NCBI GenBank assembly: GCA_937891805.1
Contig: CALATK010000296.1
Location: 1 to 20,077, forward strand
Length of the DNA stretch: 20,077 nucleotides
Source of the DNA: an uncultured Fibrobacter sp.
Lineage (GTDB): Bacteria > Fibrobacterota > Fibrobacteria > Fibrobacterales > Fibrobacteraceae
Reading direction: 5' to 3'
Positions 7,117 to 14,796 of the stretch are shown one piece after another. Both the position numbers and the translations under genes were made by a program. The notes under the pieces are model-generated. The model did no database searches. It worked only from the letters and a program-made list of their open reading frames with translations, and was not told where the DNA came from. How positions within the stretch are numbered: the stretch's first letter is position 1; each line of letters starts with the position of its first letter.

Positions 7117-8910
7117 CTATTTTACCTTGGCCCAAGTGCCGCTGAACCTGACACTCCCCTGCCGGACCAAAACACGGTAAAGACCGGTGATTTTAACCAT
7201 GGAAGATAGCGATATGTCAGTTGCATTTTCAACATGCTCTTGGGCCACCAGGCGTCCAGTCATGTCATACACACTCACATAGGCCGGGCCACCACTAGGC
7301 AACTGAAGTCTTTCGCCGCGTAGGCCCATCGCGACTTCGCAGTTATCGTCATTGGCGCGGCAAACATGGTCTACACTGAAACCAAAAGCATCGATATTCG
7401 GCCCACCATCAGAAGTGGTTGAAATAAACTTCAATTCCCCCTTTCCCTTTACCAGATCAAGGTTCACAAAAGCCGTGTCGTAAATTGACCAATCACCTGT
7501 CGGAGGACAATCTACTAGATAATCATGATCCAAATAAATGTTCAAAGTCCTAGAAGTTTTTCCGCCATTGGCATAGATAATCCCCATGGTCACATAACCA
7601 GCCGAAGGAAATTCCATTTCGTAAGAAGCAAAGGAGTTTACCTTGTTGTCAAAATTCCAGTAGCCCGGTCCAAAGGAAAAACCAGCGTTGGAGCTTTCAG
7701 TCCAACCGACATCGTAGCCATCCGGTTTAGAGGCATCAAACCAGATTTTCATGTCCTTGTTAATCTTGTCCACATCTTCGACATTCACGATGCCTGTAGG
7801 AGTCACTCCCTCAATTTCCTTGGGAACGCCAATCGGGAAACTTACCCGGGCGGCTCCATTTCCACCATAAATCTGAGCCTTTCCTCCGCCATAAACGGCT
7901 GTGTACTGAGTCGAGGCGGCTCCCATCGTGAAAGTGCAGATATATTCAGATTTAGCGGTGGTCACTGAATTTGCACACTTGTTTCCCTTACCATCGAACC
8001 AACCCACAAATGTTTTGCCCTCCTTGGGGGTCGTCTTCAAGGTCACGGGCATTCCCGCCGGGTAATAGGAACTGACGGTCGTGGCCTCTGCAGAACCCGC
8101 AGGACTCACCTTCACGTCCACCTGGTACATGGGGGCCAAATTTTTTGCAAGATTCCGAACTTTTTCGTTTGTGTGGACACGCATCTGCTCTGTGGTGATG
8201 CGTCCAAATACAGTAGCACCATTCTGCTGCAAGTGAAGGTTATCATTGTTCCCATCGACATAAGTGGAATACTCGCCCTCGTCCAGCACCATATTCACAT
8301 AGTGAAGGGCATAATACTGCCCCACCGACAAAAGGTAATTACGGGAAAGGGTATCCATATCAATCAGGGGTACATTCAGCGAAGCCGCGATTTCCCGGGC
8401 CAGAATCGGATAGCCGTGATAGGATTCATAAATGGAATCTGGAAGCATGGAGGGTTCACATGCCTTATACCTATCGGTGGACATGCTACAACGGTAATCA
8501 CTTCTACGGACAGGGTTAATTATAATAGGCGTCGCTCCGGCAGCAAGCGCCTCGTTGGCCATAGCCGTTGTCGCCGTTACAAATTCTTCTTCGTTGCTAT
8601 AGTTACGATCATTTATGCCGAACTGGATAATTACAAAATCACCGGATTTAAGGCTAGACTTGACTGCCGACCAATTCTTGTTGTAATAGGTCATTGCAGC
8701 CGTTCCGCCAGCACCCTTGTTTACAACAACCACATTGTCCGAATTCCAGAAATACTGGAATTCCTGGCCTATACCCCGCTTAGGATAGTAGCCCTCGTTC
8801 CAGTCCTGCATGGTGGAATCGCCACACATGTAGATGGTAATCTTGGCACACACCATCGGGACGAGGAACATCGAAGCGACAACGAAGGTCTGCCAGATTC
8901 TGGAAAGCAT
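7117..8910 (-). CDS. Second secreted CE12-type SGNH acetylesterase with CBM and C-terminal sorting-type domain
   Basis: A 597-residue exported esterase, probably acting on acetylated rhamnogalacturonan or related pectin. Signal peptide is about 1-22 (cut after MVCA). The SGNH domain spans about 24-250, with CGDST (Ser32), GAGG (66-69), FGIND (Asn100) and the Asp-His pair in DNLHL (Asp223, His226). Next come a beta module with FVGW (about 263-342), an extra region, and a CBM35-like domain (about 390-515). That domain ends in TTSDGGPNID, the same words as in the neighbouring esterase. The C-terminus (about 538-597: VSVYDMTGRLVAQ, then GLYRVLVRQG) resembles a type IX-style sorting domain. It starts 3 bases after the lyase stop, with AGGA and AGG upstream. 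The two esterases share architecture but differ strongly in the catalytic domain, suggesting different acetyl positions or substrates. Confidence 0.86.
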   Translation of the reverse strand: MLSRIWQTFVVASMFLVPMVCAKITIYMCGDSTMQDWNEGYYPKRGIGQEFQYFWNSDNVVVVNKGAGGTAAMTYYNKNWSAVKSSLKSGDFVIIQFGINDRNYSNEEEFVTATTAMANEALAAGATPIIINPVRRSDYRCSMSTDRYKACEPSMLPDSIYESYHGYPILAREIAASLNVPLIDMDTLSRNYLLSVGQYYALHYVNMVLDEGEYSTYVDGNNDNLHLQQNGATVFGRITTEQMRVHTNEKVRNLAKNLAPMYQVDVKVSPAGSAEATTVSSYYPAGMPVTLKTTPKEGKTFVGWFDGKGNKCANSVTTAKSEYICTFTMGAASTQYTAVYGGGKAQIYGGNGAARVSFPIGVPKEIEGVTPTGIVNVEDVDKINKDMKIWFDASKPDGYDVGWTESSNAGFSFGPGYWNFDNKVNSFASYEMEFPSAGYVTMGIIYANGGKTSRTLNIYLDHDYLVDCPPTGDWSIYDTAFVNLDLVKGKGELKFISTTSDGGPNIDAFGFSVDHVCRANDDNCEVAMGLRGERLQLPSGGPAYVSVYDMTGRLVAQEHVENATDISLSSMVKITGLYRVLVRQGSVRFSGTWAKVK

Positions 8911-8913
8911 CGC

Positions 8914-11196
8914 CTAATTCCTAAAAAAGGCCCGCTGCACGACCTTGCCGTCGAACTTCACCTTCATCACGTACAGGCCTTTCGGTAGAGATTCCTGCCC
9001 CGCAAAGAAGACGGATTCCCCAGCCAAGGCATTTTTGGACGAGCCTCCAACCAACGAACCGTTCAGATTGAAAAACTCAACCTGCACATACCCCGATTTG
9101 GAAACATACAGGGCGCCCGTAGAGGGATTGTACCGAAGGTTCCCGCCAAAGGCGTTATTTATGGCAACTGATGACGGACTATCTTCCTCATTTGAAGTTT
9201 GCTCATCCCCGACCATGTAAATATCTGGCTTGGTCAGCTTTTTCACCATGTCGGGCAGGTAGTAGCTCACATGGGGAGGCTGGTTATAGGCCACATTCTG
9301 CCAGGCCACACTCACGCGGTATTGCGGGTCGTGCATCAGCGTGTAAAGCCTGTAGGGGCTAGTTACCGGAGTCGAGAACACGATGATTTTATTCTGGTCG
9401 TCGCCGGCACGGGTAATAAATTCCTCCCGCCAATCGCCAAAGATATCTGCCACCAAGCAGGGATTCGCCTTGGTATAATTGTTCAGGGAAGACCCTTCGA
9501 CATTGTAAAAACTAAAATAGCGGTCTACCGTCTTATTCGAGGAATTCCATTTCTCCAATTTCCCGCCCACATTATAAGCATATGTTCCGGCCTTCGGTGA
9601 ACCGGATGCGTCAAGAAGTTCGTCTTGCAGGTCGCCGTCGAAATAAATGCGGAAATTTACCGAAGGAGACGTAGTCGAAAGGGTCGTTCCAGTTACCGTG
9701 CGGATTCCGCCGCTGGTGCCAGACCACATTTCAAAACCACGGTTCGTGGAATCGATATCCGCAGCAAGGCCACGACCATTGTCGCAACCAGAATGCGTAT
9801 TGCCGTTTTTATCTTTACAGGTCAAAGAAGACTGGAGCGTTCCCCACACCACATTGCCATCTTTGTCGCGAAATTCTTCGCTATACTTGTTGTCAGTTTC
9901 TTCGTGAACGTCGTAAACTTCTAATCCCGGTTTGTCCGGGTCCATGTCGGAGAGGTGCATGGCATCGCCATGACCAAAGCCGGTGCGATAAAGAAGGGTT
10001 CCGTCATGCTTGAGCGCCGCAGAGCCCATGACAATCTCGTCAAAGCCGTCGCCATCCAAATCGCCTACAGAGAGATTGTGGTTTCCTTCGCCATAAAGTC
10101 CCTGGTCAGCCTTGTCGGAACTGTGGAGCCAGCGTGGTTTCAGTTCTTTTCCGTCAAAGTCATAGGCGGCCACAAAAAATTCCGTGTAATAACCGCGACT
10201 CATAATGACGCTAGGGTGAACACCATCGAGATAAGCAATTCCTGCAAGCATGCGGTTATCGCGGTTGCCATAGGTATCGCCCTTGATTTTTCCGCGGGCG
10301 GGCCAATAATCGATGGTGTGGATAGCCTCGCCGGTCTTGCCACTGAACACTGTCAGGAACTCGGGACCCGACATGATGGTTCCCAAGGTGGTCCGGTAAT
10401 CCTTGGAACCGTCACCAATGACCTTCCCCTTGCCATCTACCGTACCGTCGCTGGTCTTCATGACAATTTCGGCGATACCGTCGCCATCCAAATCATAGAC
10501 CATAAACTGGGTGTAATGGGCGCCAGCGCGGATGTTCTTGCCGAGGTCAATACGCCAAAGCAACTCGGTACTTTCCGCGTTCGCTTCAATCTTATAGGCA
10601 TCGATTATCACATTGCCTGTATAATAGCCCTCCTTCGCTTCCGAATTATCCCTGGAATTATTCGGATCCCATTTTACGACAAGTTCATAACGGCCATCGC
10701 CATCCAAGTCGCCTACGCTCATATCGTTTGCAGAATAAACGTAATCCGTTCCAGAAGGAGTCGTTCCACCAGCAGGAGCCGAAAGCTTGTACGTCCGGTA
10801 AGGGAAGGTGACCTTGCTGGTGCCGTCCTTGTAATTCTTGTCAAAAACAATTTCCGCCGTGGATTTGGAACCTTCCTTGCCCGAGACAACGGCTGCAACC
10901 TCATACTTGGATGCTGCCGTGCCAGCGGCATCCAGGTAGTTCGTTCCCGCATTCTTGGAAATGGATGCGATTTTTTCACCATCGCGATACAGGTTGAATT
11001 CCGTATCGGGGCTTTCGGTACCCAGCAGGCGCCAACTGACCAACACCCCCGTTCCCACGTTCGAAACCGCAAGCCCTCGCGAAAGCTTTTCCATCTGGCG
11101 GGTGGCGGCAGAAGTTTCGACCGCAAAAATAGGGGCAAAGAGGAGACACACCGTCAACGACAGTGTACCTGAAAGCATCTGTGTTTTCTTTTTCAT
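8914..11196 (-). CDS. Secreted rhamnogalacturonan lyase, polysaccharide lyase family 11 type
   Basis: Predicted to cleave the alternating rhamnose-galacturonate backbone of rhamnogalacturonan I by beta-elimination outside the cell. The 760-residue protein has a signal peptide (about 1-30) and the PL11 start EKLSRGLAVSNVGTGVLVSW, followed by RLLGTE and FNLYRDG. The beta-propeller has calcium-binding loops DLDGDGRYELVVKWDP (about 163-178), DLDGDGIAEIVMKTSDG (about 235-251) and DLDGDGFDEIVMG (about 379-391), then the GHGDAMHLSDMDPDKPG segment. Residues about 690-760 form an extra C-terminal domain (VEFFNLNGSLVGG, then GLYVMKVKFDGK) of sorting type. The ATG at 11196 is chosen because it starts the signal peptide and has GGAG upstream; the longer form from 11229 would put extra residues before it. 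It is the first gene of the operon. Confidence 0.93.
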   Translation of the reverse strand: MKKKTQMLSGTLSLTVCLLFAPIFAVETSAATRQMEKLSRGLAVSNVGTGVLVSWRLLGTESPDTEFNLYRDGEKIASISKNAGTNYLDAAGTAASKYEVAAVVSGKEGSKSTAEIVFDKNYKDGTSKVTFPYRTYKLSAPAGGTTPSGTDYVYSANDMSVGDLDGDGRYELVVKWDPNNSRDNSEAKEGYYTGNVIIDAYKIEANAESTELLWRIDLGKNIRAGAHYTQFMVYDLDGDGIAEIVMKTSDGTVDGKGKVIGDGSKDYRTTLGTIMSGPEFLTVFSGKTGEAIHTIDYWPARGKIKGDTYGNRDNRMLAGIAYLDGVHPSVIMSRGYYTEFFVAAYDFDGKELKPRWLHSSDKADQGLYGEGNHNLSVGDLDGDGFDEIVMGSAALKHDGTLLYRTGFGHGDAMHLSDMDPDKPGLEVYDVHEETDNKYSEEFRDKDGNVVWGTLQSSLTCKDKNGNTHSGCDNGRGLAADIDSTNRGFEMWSGTSGGIRTVTGTTLSTTSPSVNFRIYFDGDLQDELLDASGSPKAGTYAYNVGGKLEKWNSSNKTVDRYFSFYNVEGSSLNNYTKANPCLVADIFGDWREEFITRAGDDQNKIIVFSTPVTSPYRLYTLMHDPQYRVSVAWQNVAYNQPPHVSYYLPDMVKKLTKPDIYMVGDEQTSNEEDSPSSVAINNAFGGNLRYNPSTGALYVSKSGYVQVEFFNLNGSLVGGSSKNALAGESVFFAGQESLPKGLYVMKVKFDGKVVQRAFFRN

Positions 11197-11430
11197 ATCC
11201 AACAAACTCTCCAACACGAATATAAACAAATGATGACGGTTATAACACCCTTCTTGGGAGGATTCCCTTGATAAATTGTCAAAGTAAAAGCTTTTATTTC
11301 ACTACAGGTTTGTTAAACCGATTTTACAAAACAGCCTTTTTAGCCACATTTTGGTTAAAAAACCAAGATTATCAACCATTGAGGAGTTTCTTTCACAAGA
11401 TCCTCGCTCTTTTTCTATAATTGACCCCAA
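11197..11430. promoter_or_regulatory. Divergent promoter region between the pectin operon and yihY
   Basis: For the lyase operon, TATATT (11224-11219, minus) lies about 23 bases before the ATG; a perfect TTGACA (11282-11277, minus) is too far upstream to pair with it. Three palindromes lie in the middle: TAAAAGCTTTTA (11285-11296), GGTTT-gtt-AAACC (11307-11319) and TTGGTT-aaaa-AACCAA (11351-11366). The last two share GGTT/AACC half-sites and are candidate operators for a sugar-responsive regulator, which is inferred. No regulator gene is in the window. Confidence 0.45.
11392..11421 (+). promoter_or_regulatory. Probable promoter of the yihY-uvrA-like-methyltransferase operon
   Basis: TTCACA (11392-11397), an 18-base spacer and a consensus TATAAT (11416-11421). 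The ATG of yihY begins only 9 bases after the -10 box and there is no Shine-Dalgarno sequence, so the transcript should have almost no leader. Confidence 0.55.
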
Positions 11431-12435
11431 ATGCCCAATTGGTGGAAAAATTTCTCGTGGGAAAGACTTTTCGACGCCATTGCCGACAGGTCCCCCACTT
11501 TCGTGAAGATTATTATCGTTACAGGGAAATCATTCCTGTACTACCACGGCATGACCCGTGCGGCAAGCCTTACCTACACCACCCTGGTGGCTGTGGTTCC
11601 CCTGCTCATCCTATTGACCTCCATTACCCTGGCGGTGGGTCTTGCGAACTTCATGTCGGACTACCTACCCATTTTGCTGGATATTCTGAACCTGGACTGG
11701 CCCACGGAACCCATCATGGCCCTTGTGAAAAACGCCGAACACGTTCCCATCGGAAGGCTCGGTTTTATCGGTGCTCTGGGTCTGTTCGTCACCTTCATTC
11801 TCGCCTTTGGCAGCCTGGAGACCAACTTCAACGTAGTGTGGGAAAACAAGATTTCCAGGACGCTAATCCGCCAGATTGAGGTTTACACGCCCTTCCTGGT
11901 GATTTTTGCAGGTTTCATCGGTATGTTCGCGGGGTTCGTGAACCACGTGCAAGACGTGCTGAACATGATTGTGGTGGACGGTTTCCACTTCTCGCCCGAG
12001 GTGCTGAAGGTGCTTATTACCGCCTTCTGGTATGCGGCCTTCCACGGTGCTACCATGCTGCTGATTTTCCTGATGCTCTACGCCCTGCCCTCCAGACCCA
12101 AGGGTGTGAGGCCCTATTCCCGAAGCCAGCTTTTGCTCTCCTCGCTTTTATCTACGGTCGTTTCCTGGTTGGCCATCAACATCTACGTGAAAATCCTGAT
12201 GCTCATCCAGACCGCCATGGTGACCCGCATGTCCATTTTCTACGGGTCGCTGGCGTTTTTGCCCTTGATGCTGTTCCTGATATTTGGAGTCTGGTCCATT
12301 ATCCTTTGCGGAAACAGCCTGGTGTGGACCATCTGCCACTGGCCCGAAGCAGCCCAGAAGACCTGGAACTGGAAAGCTACGCTGGAAGATGTCCATAACG
12401 GGAAGCAGTCGGGCAGCGAAGATGAACAAGCCTAA
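11431..12435 (+). CDS. YihY/BrkB-family inner membrane protein
   Basis: A 334-residue integral membrane protein of the YihY/virulence factor BrkB family, whose biochemical role is not settled. About six membrane segments can be read: near 45-70, 110-130, 150-172, 190-216, 230-256 and 272-302. Family hallmarks are the N-terminal MTRAASLTYTTLVAVVPLL segment (small residues and a proline in the first membrane helix) and LAFLPLMLFLIFGVWSIILCG near the end. The C-terminal tail is hydrophilic and acidic. The last 14 bases overlap the start of the UvrA-like gene, so the two are probably translationally coupled. No Shine-Dalgarno sequence precedes the ATG; the -10 box is very close. Confidence 0.9.
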   Translation: MPNWWKNFSWERLFDAIADRSPTFVKIIIVTGKSFLYYHGMTRAASLTYTTLVAVVPLLILLTSITLAVGLANFMSDYLPILLDILNLDWPTEPIMALVKNAEHVPIGRLGFIGALGLFVTFILAFGSLETNFNVVWENKISRTLIRQIEVYTPFLVIFAGFIGMFAGFVNHVQDVLNMIVVDGFHFSPEVLKVLITAFWYAAFHGATMLLIFLMLYALPSRPKGVRPYSRSQLLLSSLLSTVVSWLAINIYVKILMLIQTAMVTRMSIFYGSLAFLPLMLFLIFGVWSIILCGNSLVWTICHWPEAAQKTWNWKATLEDVHNGKQSGSEDEQA

Positions 12436-14794
12436 CTTTATTTCTGTACGCGGTTGCAGGTTGCACAACCTGAAAAGTGTGGACGGCCAGTTCCCGCTGG
12501 GTAGCGTGACGGTCGTTTGCGGGCCTTCGGGTTGCGGAAAGTCCACCCTGGTGCTGGACACCCTCCACGGGGAATCCAAAAGGCGCTACCTAGAAACCCT
12601 CTCCCCCTTCGCCGCGGACTTTTTAGGCGGATGCAGGGTGATTCCCCTGGAGTCTGCCGAGAACCTTCCAGCAAGTATCGCCGTCGAGGCCTGCCACGGG
12701 GAGACCACCACCAAGTCCTACGCCCTTTCCCTTTCGGAATGCGACGCTCCTCTCCGGACACTTTTCGCCCCTCTGGCCACCCCTGCCTGCCCCATTTGCG
12801 GCAAGCCCATGGAGATGACCTCGCGGGAACAGATTATACAGATCATCGCCCAGATGCCTACGGGCAGTAAAATTCAATTTCTGGCCACCGTAGAGACAAA
12901 AAAACAGAACCTGGACAAGCTTTCGGCCCTGTTCCTTTCCCAGGGCTACACACGGGCCATGGCCGACGGCGAGACCGTCTCCCTGGGGGACCTGACCGAA
13001 GAGCAAAAGAAGGTGCGGCCCAAAGTTTTCCAGATTGTGGTGGACCGAGTTATCGTCAGGGAAAATTCCCGCACGAGAATCGCCGAAGCGGTGGACGCCA
13101 CGCTGAAGCTCACCCACCACAAGGTGGCGTTACTTACAGAAAACGGGGTTGCAGAATACAGTACCGTTCCCCACTGCAGGGACCACAAAGAAGCAGAAGC
13201 CCCCGTTCTCCACGAAAGGATGTTTTCCCCCTATTCCCGGGAAGGGGCGTGCCCCGAATGTAAAGGAGCCGGAGTGGACGAATCCGGCGAGACCTGCGGC
13301 CACTGCGAGGGGCTCCGGCTCCAAAAATTCCTGCTGAATTCGGGAATCGTGACCGAAAATGCGTCAGGCAATTTCGTGTCCTGGAGGCAGATTCTGGAGA
13401 CACCCTTCCAGAATCTGGGCGGGCTTATCCGTGACACCTTGAGCAAGCGGATTTCCAAAGGCAAGTTGCCCGTGCTGAACGCCCTGCTGGACCGTATTGA
13501 CGCCATCAACCAGCTTGGAATCGGCTACCTGACGCCTGGGCGCTCCGGAGCCACACTTTCAGGTGGCGAAATCCAACGGTTAAGACTTTCAAGCCTTTCT
13601 ACGGGGCTACTGAACGGACTTTTGATCTGCCTGGACGAACCTGCCAGCGGGCTCCACAGCAACGACGTGGAAAAACTCTGGAACGTGCTCCGGCAGATTC
13701 GGGACCGGGGGAACACGCTGGTACTTATCGACCACAACCCCTCCCTCATCCAGAAGGCGGACTGGATTATCGAAATGGGTCCCGGCGCCGGAGAAAAGGG
13801 CGGAGAAATTCTGTTCCAGGGCAAAGCGAAAGATGTGCTGGAAAATCCGGAATCGCCTACGGGTAGGTGGATTAGGGAATTAGGAATTCGGAGTTCGGAA
13901 TTCGGAATTAATACTTTGAAAATTAATCCGAAGGTTCCAAAGAAAAACGCCGCGGCAATCCATATCAAAGATTTCGCCATGTACGACATGAATCCGGTGA
14001 CGGCGAATTTTCCCCCCCAGAAGTTCAGCGTCATCACCGGACAAAGCGGCAGCGGAAAATCCACCCTGTTCTTCAAAAACCTGGTCCCCCGTGCAGAAAA
14101 AGGAGAATTCCAGAACCTGGGCATAGAGGCCCTGTCCGTGCTTTCTACGGGAGATTTTCACGGCAACCGCCGAAGCACCGTGGCCTCGGCCATCAACTTG
14201 GGGTCGCAACTCCGTGACCTGTTCGCAAAACTCCCCGAAAGCAAGGTCCGGGGCTACACCGCCGCAAAATTCGCCACCCACGCTCCCGGAGGCCGATGCG
14301 AAAACTGCAAGGGCGAAGGCGTCATCTTTGATCCGGCCGGCTACGAGGAATCGGAATGCCCCGTATGCCTGGGCAGGCGTTTCAAGGACGAAATCCAGGA
14401 AGTCCGTTTCAAGAGCCTTTCCATCGCCGACATCTACGACCTGGAAATCGGCGAAGCCTACAAACTGTTCACCAACCTGAAGCCCTTTGCCGACAAGCTG
14501 AAACCTCTTGTGGATACCGGCCTGGACTACCTGAAGCTGGGGCAGACCACGGCCCACCTTTCAGGTGGGGAACGGGCAAGGCTTCGGCTCTCTATTGCCC
14601 TTGCCCGTGCGAAGGCGCTGGGCACGCTGTTCCTTTTTGACGAGCCTGCGCGTGGGCTGCACCAGGGCGACATCCGCCATCTGTTGGACCTGATTCGTGG
14701 GCTTACCGAGGCGGGCCACACCGTTATTGCCATCGAGCACGCCCAGGACTTCGTAAACGCCGCCGACTACGTGCTGGAACTGAAACGGGGGTAA
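12422..14794 (+). CDS. Compact UvrA paralogue (two-module ABC ATPase)
   Basis: A 790-residue protein of the UvrA family, shorter than canonical UvrA (about 940 residues). It has two ABC modules: Walker A GPSGCGKS (34-41) and GQSGSGKS (540-547), signatures LSGGE (379-383 and 713-717), and Walker B LICLDEP (401-407) and LFLFDEP (736-742). Cysteine pairs for zinc are CPIC (123-126), CPEC with CGHC (277-295) and CENC with CPVC (626-649). The missing 150 residues suggest reduced insertion domains, perhaps the UvrB-binding one, so it may not serve in standard excision repair. The start at 12422 is chosen because MNKPNFISVRGCRLHNLK is the family N-terminus; longer forms run into yihY in another frame. 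Residues about 488-504 are encoded by a dispersed repeat element. What it acts on is unknown. Confidence 0.9.
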   Translation: MNKPNFISVRGCRLHNLKSVDGQFPLGSVTVVCGPSGCGKSTLVLDTLHGESKRRYLETLSPFAADFLGGCRVIPLESAENLPASIAVEACHGETTTKSYALSLSECDAPLRTLFAPLATPACPICGKPMEMTSREQIIQIIAQMPTGSKIQFLATVETKKQNLDKLSALFLSQGYTRAMADGETVSLGDLTEEQKKVRPKVFQIVVDRVIVRENSRTRIAEAVDATLKLTHHKVALLTENGVAEYSTVPHCRDHKEAEAPVLHERMFSPYSREGACPECKGAGVDESGETCGHCEGLRLQKFLLNSGIVTENASGNFVSWRQILETPFQNLGGLIRDTLSKRISKGKLPVLNALLDRIDAINQLGIGYLTPGRSGATLSGGEIQRLRLSSLSTGLLNGLLICLDEPASGLHSNDVEKLWNVLRQIRDRGNTLVLIDHNPSLIQKADWIIEMGPGAGEKGGEILFQGKAKDVLENPESPTGRWIRELGIRSSEFGINTLKINPKVPKKNAAAIHIKDFAMYDMNPVTANFPPQKFSVITGQSGSGKSTLFFKNLVPRAEKGEFQNLGIEALSVLSTGDFHGNRRSTVASAINLGSQLRDLFAKLPESKVRGYTAAKFATHAPGGRCENCKGEGVIFDPAGYEESECPVCLGRRFKDEIQEVRFKSLSIADIYDLEIGEAYKLFTNLKPFADKLKPLVDTGLDYLKLGQTTAHLSGGERARLRLSIALARAKALGTLFLFDEPARGLHQGDIRHLLDLIRGLTEAGHTVIAIEHAQDFVNAADYVLELKRG
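13883..13932 (+). repeat. Palindromic repeat element inside the UvrA-like coding sequence
   Basis: The first 24 bases are identical to 816-839 in the typA-prfB spacer. The 3' half forms a hairpin, TTCGGAATTAAT (13901-13912) with ATTAATCCGAA (13922-13932), with one bulged base and a 9-base loop. It is read through in frame and encodes the linker GIRSSEFGINTLKINPK between the two ABC modules. Confidence 0.75.
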
Positions 14795-14796
14795 AG

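Noticed and set aside
9955..11172. 405-codon open frame on the plus strand
   Set aside because: Antisense shadow of the PL11-type lyase, which has clear family motifs in the other strand.
12284..12421. Longer N-terminus for the UvrA-like protein
   Set aside because: These codons overlap yihY in another frame and do not resemble UvrA; the family N-terminus begins at the ATG at 12422.
13880..14557. 225-codon open frame on the minus strand
   Set aside because: Antisense to the UvrA-like gene; no family match and conflicts with strong ABC motifs.
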